NCBI GenBank assembly: GCA_963738625.1
Contig: CAVTXH010000002.1
Location: forward strand, 434,001-498,000
DNA length: 64,000 nucleotides
Direction of reading: 5' to 3'
Origin: UBA7672 sp963738625
GTDB taxonomy: Bacteria > Pseudomonadota > Alphaproteobacteria > Caulobacterales > Hyphomonadaceae
The stretch's first letter is position 1. Each line of letters opens with the position of its first letter. The notes under the pieces are model-generated. The model ran no database searches. It was not told the origin of the DNA and was given only the letters and a program-made list of their open reading frames with translations. Position numbers and translations under genes: made by a program. Positions 1-10,979 of the stretch are shown here, piece by piece.

Positions 1-560
1 TGGACCAGGAACTGCGGCGGGCGCTGGCGACCCGGGAGCCGATGCTCGGCAAGATCCGCGTCCAATGGTGGCGCGAGACGCTGGAACAGGTAGCAGGCAA
101 GGGCCCGGTCCGCCGTCACGACCTCGCCGAGGAACTGGCGCGGGTGATGGCCGGCCGGCCTGACCTGATCGCGCCGATGAACGATCTCGTCGACCGCTAT
201 GACGACATCATCGACGACCACCTCCACGCCGGCGGGCACGAGGGCGGCGGCGAGCACGAAGACCGGCATCGCGCGGCCGAACGCGCTGCAGTGCGCCTTG
301 CCGGCCTCGCGCTCCATCCGACGGCCACACGGGAACAGCTCGACCTGCTGGGCGCCTGCGCGTCAGAGTATCTTGCCGTGAGGGCGTCGCTGCCGGACGC
401 GGACTCGACTTGGAACAAGGCGCGGCGCGATGCGCGCAGTGTGCCGGCCCCCCTATGGCCCGCGATTCTGCATCTGGCCGCCGGGGAGACAGCAAGCGGA
501 AAGGCGCCGTTCCTGAAACGCTGGCGCATCTTCTGGGCCATGAGCGTTCGGCGGCTCTGA
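1..560 (+). CDS. Squalene/phytoene synthase family protein (3' part, start outside window)
   Basis: The reading frame is open from base 3 with no start needed, so the gene begins before the window. The motif EPMLGKIRVQWWRETLE matches the conserved region near the N-terminus of the squalene/phytoene synthase fold, and RYDDIIDD follows. The remaining C-terminal part is short, about 185 residues, and I do not see a second aspartate-rich motif. It therefore resembles the compact NDUFAF6-like bacterial members rather than a full carotenoid or hopanoid synthase. The polar Gly/His/Glu stretch at roughly 4 to 12 residues after RYDDIIDD is probably a loop. An enzymatic role is not established from this sequence. 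Confidence 0.75.
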   Translation, partial: DQELRRALATREPMLGKIRVQWWRETLEQVAGKGPVRRHDLAEELARVMAGRPDLIAPMNDLVDRYDDIIDDHLHAGGHEGGGEHEDRHRAAERAAVRLAGLALHPTATREQLDLLGACASEYLAVRASLPDADSTWNKARRDARSVPAPLWPAILHLAAGETASGKAPFLKRWRIFWAMSVRRL

Positions 561-608
561 TGTCACACGTGGCCCTGCCTCTGGCCAAACCGCCCGCAAC
601 CCTGTCTG

Positions 609-1388
609 GTGTCCAGGGGCGAGATTGGGGCAGGGCGGCCGGTGAAGAAACTTCTCGATCCAGGGTACTGGCGCCGCGCGCTGTCGAACCCGATGGTGGC
701 GCTGGGCTTCGCAATCGACTTGCTGCCGGTCTACGCCGTCATTGCGTGGGGCTGGAACGCCGTCCCGCTGGTGATGCTGTACTGGATGGAGAACGTCATC
801 GTGGGCGTGATGACCATCCCCCGGCTGCTGGTCTCGGGCGCCAATTTCGGCGTCGGCGGCGTAATTGGCGGCGTGTTCATGTCGGCTTTCTTCGTCGTCC
901 ACTACGGTATGTTCTGCTTTGTGCACGGCACGTTTCTTGTCGCGTTTGCCTCATTCAACAATCCGCAGGCGATGGGCTCGATCGCGATGGGAGACATCCT
1001 CGGCATCTTCCTGTTTGGCATGAACAGCGGTCTGCATGTCGACTGGCTGATCTACGCCATCGTTGTCTTCCAGGTGCTGGTGTTTTTTCTCGAATTCATC
1101 TGGAAGGGCGAATGGAAGCGCTCCAATCCTGGCGACGAGATGAACGCGCCCTACGGCCGCATCGTCCTTCTGCACTTCGGCATCTTCGTGGGCGCAGGCG
1201 CGTTGTTCCTGCTGGGCCAGCCGATGGCGGGCGTACTCGCGCTGATTCTGTTCCGCGCGGCGTGGGGCATCATGTCCAACTCGAAGCGTTTCGGCGCCGA
1301 GGTCGGTCTGGACAAGGCGACCGAAAAGCTCAGCAACCAGGAACAGTTCCGGAAGCTGATGCGCGGCGAGACGCCCGATCCGTCCTAG
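609..1388 (+). CDS. DUF6498 family multi-pass membrane protein
   Basis: This is a hydrophobic protein of 259 residues with about six predicted membrane spans. The pattern NPMVALGFAIDLLPVYAVIAWGW followed by a span ending in YWMENVIVGVM is typical of DUF6498 proteins, whose function is unknown. The start at 609 is a GTG. A second in-frame GTG at 642, giving M-KKLLDPGYW, lies closer to the first helix and may be the real start. The gene faces trmFO and ends two bases before it, so the two are convergent. Confidence 0.7.
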   Translation: MSRGEIGAGRPVKKLLDPGYWRRALSNPMVALGFAIDLLPVYAVIAWGWNAVPLVMLYWMENVIVGVMTIPRLLVSGANFGVGGVIGGVFMSAFFVVHYGMFCFVHGTFLVAFASFNNPQAMGSIAMGDILGIFLFGMNSGLHVDWLIYAIVVFQVLVFFLEFIWKGEWKRSNPGDEMNAPYGRIVLLHFGIFVGAGALFLLGQPMAGVLALILFRAAWGIMSNSKRFGAEVGLDKATEKLSNQEQFRKLMRGETPDPS

Positions 1389-1390
1389 GC

Positions 1391-2809
1391 TTAGACAACC
1401 TCGCTCATCTGGCCCTTCAGCCAGACGTCGATGTCCTTCAGCGCGCGCAGCGACATCTCGCGCTTCTTGGCGCGCGTGCGATCGGCGCCTTTCAGGCGTT
1501 TGCCGTCCGCCCCCCTGAACTCGGTCTCGGCTATCTCCGGGAAGAGGCCGTAGTTCACATTCATCGGCTGGAAGGTGCGCGCAGAGCTCTTGTCCGCTGC
1601 CTCTGCGATATGGCCCCCAGTGATGTGGTTCACCAGCGCGCCCAATGCCGTGGTTGCAGGCGGCGTCTCGATGCGGCGGCCCAGCGCCTCGGCGGCCGCC
1701 ATTCGCCCTGCGACGAGACCCGTGGCTGCGCTCTCGACATAGCCTTCGACGCCGGTGACCTGTCCGGCGAAGCGCACCCGCTTGTCGGACTTCAATCGCA
1801 GCTGGTCGTCCAGCAGGACAGGCGAATTGAGGAAGGTGTTGCGGTGAATGCCGCCGAGGCGCGCGAACTGCGCGTTTTCCAGCCCCGGGATCATGCGGAA
1901 GATTTCGGTCTGGGCGCCATGCTTCAGCTTGGTCTGGAAGCCGACCATATTCCACAGCGTGCCGAGGCGGTTGTCCTGCCGCAGCTGGACGACGGCCCAC
2001 GCTTTCACGCCGGGCGTGTGCGCGTTGGTGAGGCCGACGGGTTTCATCGGACCGTAGCGCAGCGTCTCCGCCCCGCGCTCGGCCATCACCTCGATCGGCA
2101 GGCAGCCTTCGAAATAGGGCGTGCCTTCCCATTCCTTGAACTCGGTCTTGGGCGCGGCGAGCAATGCGGCGATGAACGCTTCGTACTGCTGCTTGTCCAT
2201 CGGGCAGTTGATGTAGGCCTCCGCGCCGTCGCCGCCCGGCCCCGGCTTGTCGTAGCGCGACTGCTTCCACGCCTTGCTCATGTCGACGGATTCAAGATGT
2301 ACGATCGGCGCTATGGCGTCGAAGAAAGCGAGGGACGTCTCGCCGGTCTTGGCGAGGATGGCCTTGGCGAGATTGTCGGACGTCAGCGGGCCGGTGGCGA
2401 TGATGACGCTCCGCCAGGCTTCCGGCGGCCAGCCGTCGACTTCGTCGCGCTCGATGGTGATCAGCGGATGGGCTTTCAGCGTGGCGGTGACGTCGGCCGA
2501 AAATCCGTCGCGATCCACCGCCAGCGCCGAGCCGGCGGGAACCTTGTGTCGATCCCCCATCGAAATGATCAGGCCGCCGGCGCGCCGCATTTCCTCATGC
2601 AGCAGACCGACCGCGTTGTGCTCCCAGTCGTCCGACCGGAAGGAGTTGGAGCACACCAGCTCCGCCAACCCATCGGTCTGGTGCGCATCGGTTTTCCGAA
2701 GCGGCCGCATCTCGTGCAGCACGACAGGAACGCCCGCACTGGCCGCCTGCCAGGCCGCTTCCGACCCGGCCATTCCGCCGCCGACGATGTGGATGGGTTC
2801 GATTGTCAT
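1391..2809 (-). CDS. trmFO: Methylenetetrahydrofolate--tRNA-(uracil-5-)-methyltransferase TrmFO
   Basis: TrmFO is a folate- and FAD-dependent enzyme that methylates U54 in the T-loop of tRNA. The N-terminus HIVGGGMAGSEAAWQ is the dinucleotide-binding FAD motif. It is followed by the family signatures LHEMRP, DGLAELVCSNSFRSDD and, further on, FEGCLPIEVMAERG and YVESAATGL. The length of 472 residues fits the family. The open frame extends 36 codons further upstream, but only the ATG at 2809 places the glycine motif near residue 10, so I chose it. Only 50 bp separate it from the divergent gene at 2860, so the two promoters must share that gap. Confidence 0.95.
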   Translation of the reverse strand: MTIEPIHIVGGGMAGSEAAWQAASAGVPVVLHEMRPLRKTDAHQTDGLAELVCSNSFRSDDWEHNAVGLLHEEMRRAGGLIISMGDRHKVPAGSALAVDRDGFSADVTATLKAHPLITIERDEVDGWPPEAWRSVIIATGPLTSDNLAKAILAKTGETSLAFFDAIAPIVHLESVDMSKAWKQSRYDKPGPGGDGAEAYINCPMDKQQYEAFIAALLAAPKTEFKEWEGTPYFEGCLPIEVMAERGAETLRYGPMKPVGLTNAHTPGVKAWAVVQLRQDNRLGTLWNMVGFQTKLKHGAQTEIFRMIPGLENAQFARLGGIHRNTFLNSPVLLDDQLRLKSDKRVRFAGQVTGVEGYVESAATGLVAGRMAAAEALGRRIETPPATTALGALVNHITGGHIAEAADKSSARTFQPMNVNYGLFPEIAETEFRGADGKRLKGADRTRAKKREMSLRALKDIDVWLKGQMSEVV

Positions 2810-2859
2810 GGGCTCCGTATAGGCTAAATTGGCGCTGTGATGACAGGGGGATAGGTCAC

Positions 2860-3981
2860 ATGAGGATTGCCGCCCGTTTGCGAGCGCTAGCGCTGGCGGT
2901 TTGGCCGGTCGTAGCACTGTCCTCGCCTTCAGCCGCGGACATCAAGGCGTACAACGAGGCGGCGACGAAGGGAGACTTTGCCGCCGCCGCAACTGAGGCG
3001 GCCGCTACGTGGCCGACGCTCGACAAGGCCCGCCCGGACATCGTGACCATCGCTCAGGAATTCGCGTGGACGGCCATGCGGGCGAAGAAGCCCGAAATCG
3101 CCAGCGCGATCCTCGGGTCGATGGCGGAGGCCAAGGTCACCGACACCAAGCCAGAACTCACTGCCGTGCTGGTGACTTGGGCGAGTTTCGTAGCCAAGCC
3201 CGACGACCGGTCTCGCAAGGCGCTGCTGGATGCGCTCGACGCGCGCGCCAAGGCTGGCAGCGCAGAGAACATCTCGATCCTCGCAGGTCAGGAGCTGTTC
3301 CTCTATGAGTGGGAGCACGACAAGTTCGATGATGCGGCGCGGACAGCCGCGACCGGCGTGCGACTACTCGAGCACTTCGGCGATCCGCTGATCGACCTTC
3401 ACTTCGCCATGCGCCGCAACGAACTGGTGGCGAAGTTTCTCGACAACCGAAAGCGAAGCAATGTGACGGCGCTGGATGCTCTGGTGGAAGAAATCGAGAC
3501 TCGACTTGCGCGGGAGAAGGATCCGAAATTCCGCGAGCGCCTGATCGGCGAGATCGCGAAGACGTTGGCGTGGAGCGGCGTCGAACGCAACGTGCTGCAG
3601 TATGCTGGGCAAGCCGTCAGCGAGCCGCGCAAGGACGACGATGGCGAAAAAGACGAAACGTGGTTTCCGACGCCTGGCGATCCTTCGATCCCGGTCTGCG
3701 ATCTCGATGTGGACCTGGCGGGCGTGCGGCCGAAGTATCCGAAGGAGGCCCAGTCCAAGCAGCTTCCCGGCTTTGCGATCTACGCTTTCGAGGTGGGTGA
3801 CGGCGGCAACCTGAAATCCGCGCGGGTGCTGGGCTCGGCGCCGCACGACATGTTCACGGAAACGCTGGCCGAGATAATGCCGGCATGGAAGTGGAAGATG
3901 GGCAAGAAGAATCCGGGCGGTGACTGCCGCCGGCCGTCGGTGTACGTGGTTAGCTTCGATTTCGAAATGCGGAGACGTTGA
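2860..3981 (+). CDS. Exported protein with TonB-C-like C-terminal domain (first of tandem pair)
   Basis: This protein has 373 residues and begins with a signal peptide that ends near the SSPSAA-D boundary, so it should be periplasmic. The middle is helical and Ala/Lys rich, with repeat-like helices. The last ~95 residues (PKYPKEAQ, then FEVGDGGNLKSARVLGSAP) resemble the TonB C-terminal beta-alpha-beta fold. There is no TonB-type transmembrane anchor plus Pro-rich linker, so it is not a classical TonB. Cys280 and Cys356 bracket that domain. It is a paralogue of the next gene, which starts 4 bp after its stop. Function is unknown; a role in envelope sensing or assembly is only a guess. Confidence 0.65.
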   Translation: MRIAARLRALALAVWPVVALSSPSAADIKAYNEAATKGDFAAAATEAAATWPTLDKARPDIVTIAQEFAWTAMRAKKPEIASAILGSMAEAKVTDTKPELTAVLVTWASFVAKPDDRSRKALLDALDARAKAGSAENISILAGQELFLYEWEHDKFDDAARTAATGVRLLEHFGDPLIDLHFAMRRNELVAKFLDNRKRSNVTALDALVEEIETRLAREKDPKFRERLIGEIAKTLAWSGVERNVLQYAGQAVSEPRKDDDGEKDETWFPTPGDPSIPVCDLDVDLAGVRPKYPKEAQSKQLPGFAIYAFEVGDGGNLKSARVLGSAPHDMFTETLAEIMPAWKWKMGKKNPGGDCRRPSVYVVSFDFEMRRR

Positions 3982-3985
3982 GTTC

Positions 3986-5122
3986 ATGCTCGTTGACTGG
4001 CGTGGCGTTCTTCGGCGTTTGGTCGGCTATGCCGTCCTCGCGCTGGGCCTTGTGGCCGCGCCCGCCCATGCCGATCTGCGCGCGTTCAATGCGGCCGTCA
4101 GCGCAGGCGATTTCAGGACGGCTTCCACTGTTGCGGCGGAGACCTGGCCCCAGCTTTCGAAGGCGGACCCGGACATCACTGTGGTGGCGCGGGAGTTCGC
4201 CTGGGCGTCGATGCTGGCGGGCGAGCCGGGCCGGGCGCAGGCCTATACGAGCTTCCTCATCGGCAAGGCTTCGATGCTGCGGCCGGACGATCCGGCCATC
4301 GTCACATGGCGTGTACTCGATGCATGGGCGACGTTCGCGGTGCGGCCGACGAGCGCATCGCGCCGGGCGCTGCAGGATGCCTTGCAGATGCGCACGGCGG
4401 TTGTCGGCAAGGACCTGATCTCGCTGCGCGCAGCGCAGGCGCTGTTCCGCGATCAGTGGAATGCCGGCCTGTGGCGCGATGCGTCGGCTGTCGCCGGGAG
4501 CGGGGCGCATGTCGCGCGCGATTTCGGCCAGGGATTTGTCGACACCTTCTATCAGCTCGAGCTGGGAAGGCTTGCCGCCTCGTTCGTCGACCGGGCGACG
4601 CCGGAGGCTGCGCTGTACCTGAAGGAGCTGGCCAAGCGCATCTATGGCGATGCGATCATCACGACCGATCCTGGAATGCGCGAGCGGCTGATCAATACCT
4701 TTTTTGCGGTGGATGCCTGGGCGGAGGCGACCAGCCTTCGGCTGCAGCAGCAAGGCAAGAAGGGGATCCCGGCCGACAGGCCCGATCCCACCATACCTTC
4801 GCGGCTGACGCCGGCGCCGGGCAACCTGTCTTTGCCCGAGTGCCAGGTCACGCGCGTGCCGGGCGCGAAGCAACCCGATTTTCCGGCGAACAAGAAATTC
4901 CAGGGGTGGCCGGGCTTTGCCACCTACCGCCTGACGCTCGGCGAGGGCGGACGGTTCAGCGAAGTGAAGCTGATGGGCGCCGCGCCGCATACGGATCTTG
5001 CCGGCACCGTGGGCGTGGCTATCAGGGACTGGCGCTGGCAGTTCGCGGGGCCCGCCCGGCCGCCCGGCTGCCGGCTGCCGGTGTACTATTATCTGGCCTT
5101 CCAATTCGACGTTCCGTCTTGA
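3986..5122 (+). CDS. Exported protein with TonB-C-like C-terminal domain (second of tandem pair)
   Basis: This is a 378-residue paralogue of the preceding protein. It has a signal peptide (LALGLVAAPAHA) and the same opening of the mature chain: ADLRAFNAAVSAGDF here against ADIKAYNEAATKGDF upstream. A matching REFAWASM/QEFAWTAM block follows. The C-terminal domain (GFATYRLTLGEGGRFSEVKLMGAAPH) is again TonB-C-like. Cys286 and Cys362 are separated by exactly the same distance as in the paralogue. The ATG at 3986 was chosen because it sits right before the signal peptide; the frame extends upstream into the previous gene. The pair forms an operon, perhaps with the membrane gene at 5218. Confidence 0.65.
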   Translation: MLVDWRGVLRRLVGYAVLALGLVAAPAHADLRAFNAAVSAGDFRTASTVAAETWPQLSKADPDITVVAREFAWASMLAGEPGRAQAYTSFLIGKASMLRPDDPAIVTWRVLDAWATFAVRPTSASRRALQDALQMRTAVVGKDLISLRAAQALFRDQWNAGLWRDASAVAGSGAHVARDFGQGFVDTFYQLELGRLAASFVDRATPEAALYLKELAKRIYGDAIITTDPGMRERLINTFFAVDAWAEATSLRLQQQGKKGIPADRPDPTIPSRLTPAPGNLSLPECQVTRVPGAKQPDFPANKKFQGWPGFATYRLTLGEGGRFSEVKLMGAAPHTDLAGTVGVAIRDWRWQFAGPARPPGCRLPVYYYLAFQFDVPS

Positions 5123-5217
5123 GCTAGGACGCGCTTGCCGCGTCGCTTTCCCTGAACTAGGGAGGCCGTGCCCGGCGTCCATTTCCAAGCGCAGGGGGGA
5201 AGGAGAGACGCAGCTTC

Positions 5218-6069
5218 ATGACCGACATACCGTCAGGCAAGGTTCCGGTCGCGGAATGCGTGGTCGGGGCGTGGCGCTTCTTTCTGGCGAACTGGCAGCG
5301 CTTCCTGCCCGCGGCGGTGATCGTCGGCGTGGTTTCGGGCGCCATACCGGTCCTGGCTGCTTCCGGCCCGCCGGGCGCGCAGAATGTGACCGCCAATTTC
5401 GTGGTGTTCGTGGTGACGGCGGTGGCGGGGGTGTTCTTCGCTGCAGCGGTGCTGCGCAAGGCGGTGCGCGACGAGTATCAGTCGCCGACGGGGCTCGCGT
5501 TCGGGTCGGACGAGACGCGGCTGCTGGGCGTCCTGGGCGCGATGGTCCTGCTGTTCATGCCGCCAGTATTCCTGTTTTCGATCGTGCTGGTAGTCGTTCT
5601 CTTCGGGCGCATCGCATCGTCCCCCGAGCAGCTCGAGGCGCTGATGGCCGACGAGGCGGCGATGAGCAAGGCGATCGCCGACGCGTTGTCGACGCCGACC
5701 GGCGTGATGATCCAGCTGCTTGGTGTGGTGTTCCTTGCGGTCCTCATCATCGTTTCGGCGCGGCTGATCATGGTCAACGCGGCGGCCATCGGCGAAGGGC
5801 GAATCGTGTTTTTCCAGACCTGGAGCTGGTCTAAGGGCAATGTGTTCCGGATCATCGCGGCGATGATCCTTACCGCGCTGCCGGTGTGGCTGCTCAATCT
5901 TGTCATCGGTTCGATCATTGCCGAGACGGGCGCCGCGCAGAACCTGATTGCGGCTGTCGTAGTCGATAGCGCCATCTCGATCATCGCCGTGCTGGGCAGC
6001 ATTCCGTCGATCGCGCTGGGCGCGCAGCTCTACAAAGGCCTGCGCCCGCCGGAGTTTGTCGCGAAGTAG
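5218..6069 (+). CDS. Integral membrane protein of unknown function
   Basis: This 283-residue protein has five or six long hydrophobic segments and an amphipathic start (VAECVVGAWRFFLANWQRFLPAA). That layout recalls the membrane domain found in glycerophosphoryl diester phosphodiesterase-type and DUF975-like proteins, but I cannot assign a family. A good ribosome binding site (aaggagag) lies about 10 bases before the ATG. It sits 95 bp downstream of the tandem exported pair in the same direction, so co-transcription is possible. It converges with uvrA, 6 bp away. Confidence 0.6.
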   Translation: MTDIPSGKVPVAECVVGAWRFFLANWQRFLPAAVIVGVVSGAIPVLAASGPPGAQNVTANFVVFVVTAVAGVFFAAAVLRKAVRDEYQSPTGLAFGSDETRLLGVLGAMVLLFMPPVFLFSIVLVVVLFGRIASSPEQLEALMADEAAMSKAIADALSTPTGVMIQLLGVVFLAVLIIVSARLIMVNAAAIGEGRIVFFQTWSWSKGNVFRIIAAMILTALPVWLLNLVIGSIIAETGAAQNLIAAVVVDSAISIIAVLGSIPSIALGAQLYKGLRPPEFVAK

Positions 6070-6075
6070 ACTGCG

Positions 6076-9033
<2,958 letters not shown>

Positions 9034-9103
9034 GCTGACCCGGGGAGTTGGTGGCTTGCTCGAACTTTGCAGTCGGGATGCGACGAGTCGATTGCTGCCG
9101 CAA

Positions 9104-9118
9104 GAACATAAGCGGAAC
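9104..9118 (-). promoter_or_regulatory. LexA (SOS) box of uvrA
   Basis: On the minus strand the sequence reads GTTC-CGCTTAT-GTTC, an exact match to the direct-repeat operator GTTC-N7-GTTC bound by alphaproteobacterial LexA. It lies 70 bp upstream of the uvrA start codon in the correct orientation. uvrA is a classic SOS gene, so sequence and context agree. Confidence 0.85.
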
Positions 9119-9261
9119 ATTCTCCGCTGTCAGCCCTGCCGCCCAATCTTTCACCCGCGCGGGGAATATGGGCCACAGGGCGGGGCGCACAACCGCTCCG
9201 CTAACTCATTGCTGACAGGGAACTGGCAGCATGATGTCGCGAACGCCGGCCCCAGCGACGC

Positions 9262-9298
9262 TTGACCTACGCCTCAATATGTAATAATGTAATTACAT
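9262..9298 (+). promoter_or_regulatory. Promoter with overlapping operator palindrome for the ArsR gene
   Basis: TTGACC at 9262-9267 and TAATGT at 9285-9290 are spaced by 17 bp and fit a housekeeping promoter. Transcription would start about seven bases on, at or next to the ATG at 9297, so the mRNA would be leaderless. A perfect 12-bp palindrome, ATGTAATTACAT (9287-9298), covers the -10 region and the start codon. It is a likely binding site for the ArsR-type repressor itself. Confidence 0.6.
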
Positions 9299-9644
9299 GA
9301 CTACAGAAGACGAAATGACCGCGGTCTTCCATGCCCTCGCTCATGAGAGCAGGCGGAAGATCATGGACGTGCTGAAGGCGCGTCCGGGGATTTCCGTCGG
9401 CGAGATGGCGCTCGAATTCGATGTCAGCCGCATCGCGGTGATGAACCATCTCGCCGTGCTGGAAGAGGCGGGGCTGGTCATCAGCGAGAAGGACGGCCGC
9501 ACGCGCCGGCTCTACCTCAACTCAACTCCCATCCAGATGATCAACGACCGCTGGATGTCGGACTATTCCGCGCACTGGGCGCGCAAACTCACAGGCATCA
9601 AGTATGCGGCGGAGTCTACCGCCGCGAAGAAGAAAGACAGGTAA
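9297..9644 (+). CDS. ArsR/SdpR-family winged-helix transcriptional regulator
   Basis: This is a 115-residue winged-helix repressor. The sequence AVFHALAHESRRKIMDVLKARPGISVGEMALEFDVSRIAVMNHLAVLEEAGLV follows the ArsR layout, with the recognition helix around SRIAVMNHLAVLEEAG, and RRLYLN forms the wing. No cysteine metal-binding motif is present, so it is not a metal sensor of the ArsR/SmtB kind. Regulators of this type are commonly paired with SRPBCC (AHSA1) proteins, and one follows 9 bp downstream. It probably represses its own operon through the palindrome overlapping its start. Confidence 0.88.
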   Translation: MTTEDEMTAVFHALAHESRRKIMDVLKARPGISVGEMALEFDVSRIAVMNHLAVLEEAGLVISEKDGRTRRLYLNSTPIQMINDRWMSDYSAHWARKLTGIKYAAESTAAKKKDR

Positions 9645-9653
9645 GGGTCGAGC

Positions 9654-10214
9654 ATGACGGATCAAGGCGGGAAGAAAACAAAAGGCGCGGCTGTGACCGG
9701 CAAGCCCGAGAAGTTCGTCTGGAAGGTCACGATCAACGCGCCGATCGAGACGGTGTGGAACACGCTGGTGAAGACGGACGAGGTGCTGCCCTTCTTCTTC
9801 GGCGCGGTGTGCCAGACGAAGGACGGGCTGAAGCCCGGCCGCAAGATGCGAATGGCTTCGGCCGACGGAAAATTCGCCGTGGTGTTCGGCGAGGTGAAGG
9901 AATTCAACCCGCCGCACCGCTATTCGCACACTATGTCGTTCACCCAGAACGAAGGCGAGGAGCCGGCGTTTACGACCTACGACCTGAAGGAGGTTCCGGG
10001 CGGGACGGAGTTCACGCTGACGACGGAGTGCATCCCTGGAACCAAGACCGGCAAGATGGTCGCCGGCGGTTCGTTCATCGCCGACAACCTCAAACTGCTC
10101 ATCGAGACGGGCAAACCGAACTTCACCGCCAAGATGATCATGGCGATGAACCCGCTGATGGGGTTCATGACGCCGAAGGTTTCGCGCATCGAAAACTGGC
10201 CGCTCGAGAAATAG
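9654..10214 (+). CDS. SRPBCC (AHSA1/START-like) domain protein
   Basis: This is a 186-residue protein. The chain FVWKVTINAPIETVWNTLVKTDEVLPFFFGAVCQTKDGLKPGRKMRM opens a START/Bet-v1-like ligand-binding fold of the AHSA1 family. The family signature FNPPHRYSHTMSF and a C-terminal helix follow. Such proteins bind hydrophobic ligands or act in stress responses, but the ligand cannot be read from the sequence. It lies between the ArsR-type regulator and a DUF4287 gene in a three-gene operon with gaps of 9 and 12 bp. The ArsR-SRPBCC pairing is well known; the real substrate is not. Confidence 0.82.
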   Translation: MTDQGGKKTKGAAVTGKPEKFVWKVTINAPIETVWNTLVKTDEVLPFFFGAVCQTKDGLKPGRKMRMASADGKFAVVFGEVKEFNPPHRYSHTMSFTQNEGEEPAFTTYDLKEVPGGTEFTLTTECIPGTKTGKMVAGGSFIADNLKLLIETGKPNFTAKMIMAMNPLMGFMTPKVSRIENWPLEK

Positions 10215-10226
10215 GGAGACACGACT

Positions 10227-10790
10227 ATGGCGTCGACGCCGGAGCAGCAAATCGAAACAATGATCGCCAACATGAAGGCGAACACGGGGAAATCGCTCGA
10301 CGAATGGCTGAAGATCGCCGCGAAGTCGAAGCTGGAGAAGCATGGCGAGATCGTGCGCATGCTGAAGGCCGATCATGGGCTTGGCCATGGTTTCGCTAAC
10401 CTGGTTGCGCATCACGCGCGTGGCTCGCTCGAGACCACGGCGCCGGACGGCAATCCGGCGGCCGGGCAGTATGATGGCGCGAAGGCTGCGCTGAAGCCGA
10501 TCTACGACAAGCTGGTTTCGATCTGCGAAGGCTTCGGCAAGGATGTCGAGCTGTCGCCGAAGAAGGGCTATGTCAGCCTGCGCCGCTCGAAACAGTTCGC
10601 GACGATCCATCCTTCGACAGCGACGCGCGTGGACCTGGGCATCAAGCTGAAAGACGTGGCGCCGAAGGGACGGCTGGAAGCAGCGGGCAGCTGGAACGGC
10701 ATGGTCACGCATCGCGTGCGGATCGAGAAGATCAGCGAAGTCGATACGGAGCTGAAGGCATGGCTGAAGCAGGCTTACGAGGCCGCGTAG
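10227..10790 (+). CDS. DUF4287/DUF5655 domain protein
   Basis: This protein has 187 residues. The N-terminal ~65 residues (QQIETMIANMKANTGKSLDEWLKIA...EIVRMLKADHGLGHGFANLV) match DUF4287. The C-terminal ~110 residues (YDKLVSICEGFGKDVELSPKKGYVSLRRSKQFATI and RVDLGIKL) match DUF5655. Both are domains of unknown function often found together. It is the last gene of the ArsR-led operon, starting 12 bp after the SRPBCC gene, with a possible ribosome site (agggaga) before the ATG. No catalytic motif is visible. Confidence 0.78.
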   Translation: MASTPEQQIETMIANMKANTGKSLDEWLKIAAKSKLEKHGEIVRMLKADHGLGHGFANLVAHHARGSLETTAPDGNPAAGQYDGAKAALKPIYDKLVSICEGFGKDVELSPKKGYVSLRRSKQFATIHPSTATRVDLGIKLKDVAPKGRLEAAGSWNGMVTHRVRIEKISEVDTELKAWLKQAYEAA

Positions 10791-10840
10791 CCGAAGAGCC
10801 TTCCGCCGCAGAACGCCAATCACAAGGGGTGGCGACCGAA

Positions 10841-10932
10841 GCCCCCGCCCACCTCCGCGGTCCGGCGAACCTGGCCGGAGACTGCCGGCAACGGGAGGCT
10901 CGGAGGCAGACGCCGGAGGGCAGGGCGGGGGC
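10841..10932. repeat. Long GC-rich inverted repeat between the DUF4287 gene and ssb
   Basis: The arms GCCCCCGCCC (10841-10850) and GGGCGGGGGC (10923-10932) are perfectly complementary. Inside them CCTCCG (10852-10857) can pair with CGGAGG (10914-10919). The loop is itself rich in ccgg motifs. No T-run follows, so it is not an obvious intrinsic terminator, though it could end the upstream operon or structure a leader. Confidence 0.5.
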
Positions 10933-10979
10933 CGGTCGTGCGCGGAGATATGGCTTGCATCGGCGGCAGTTTCGTGAAA

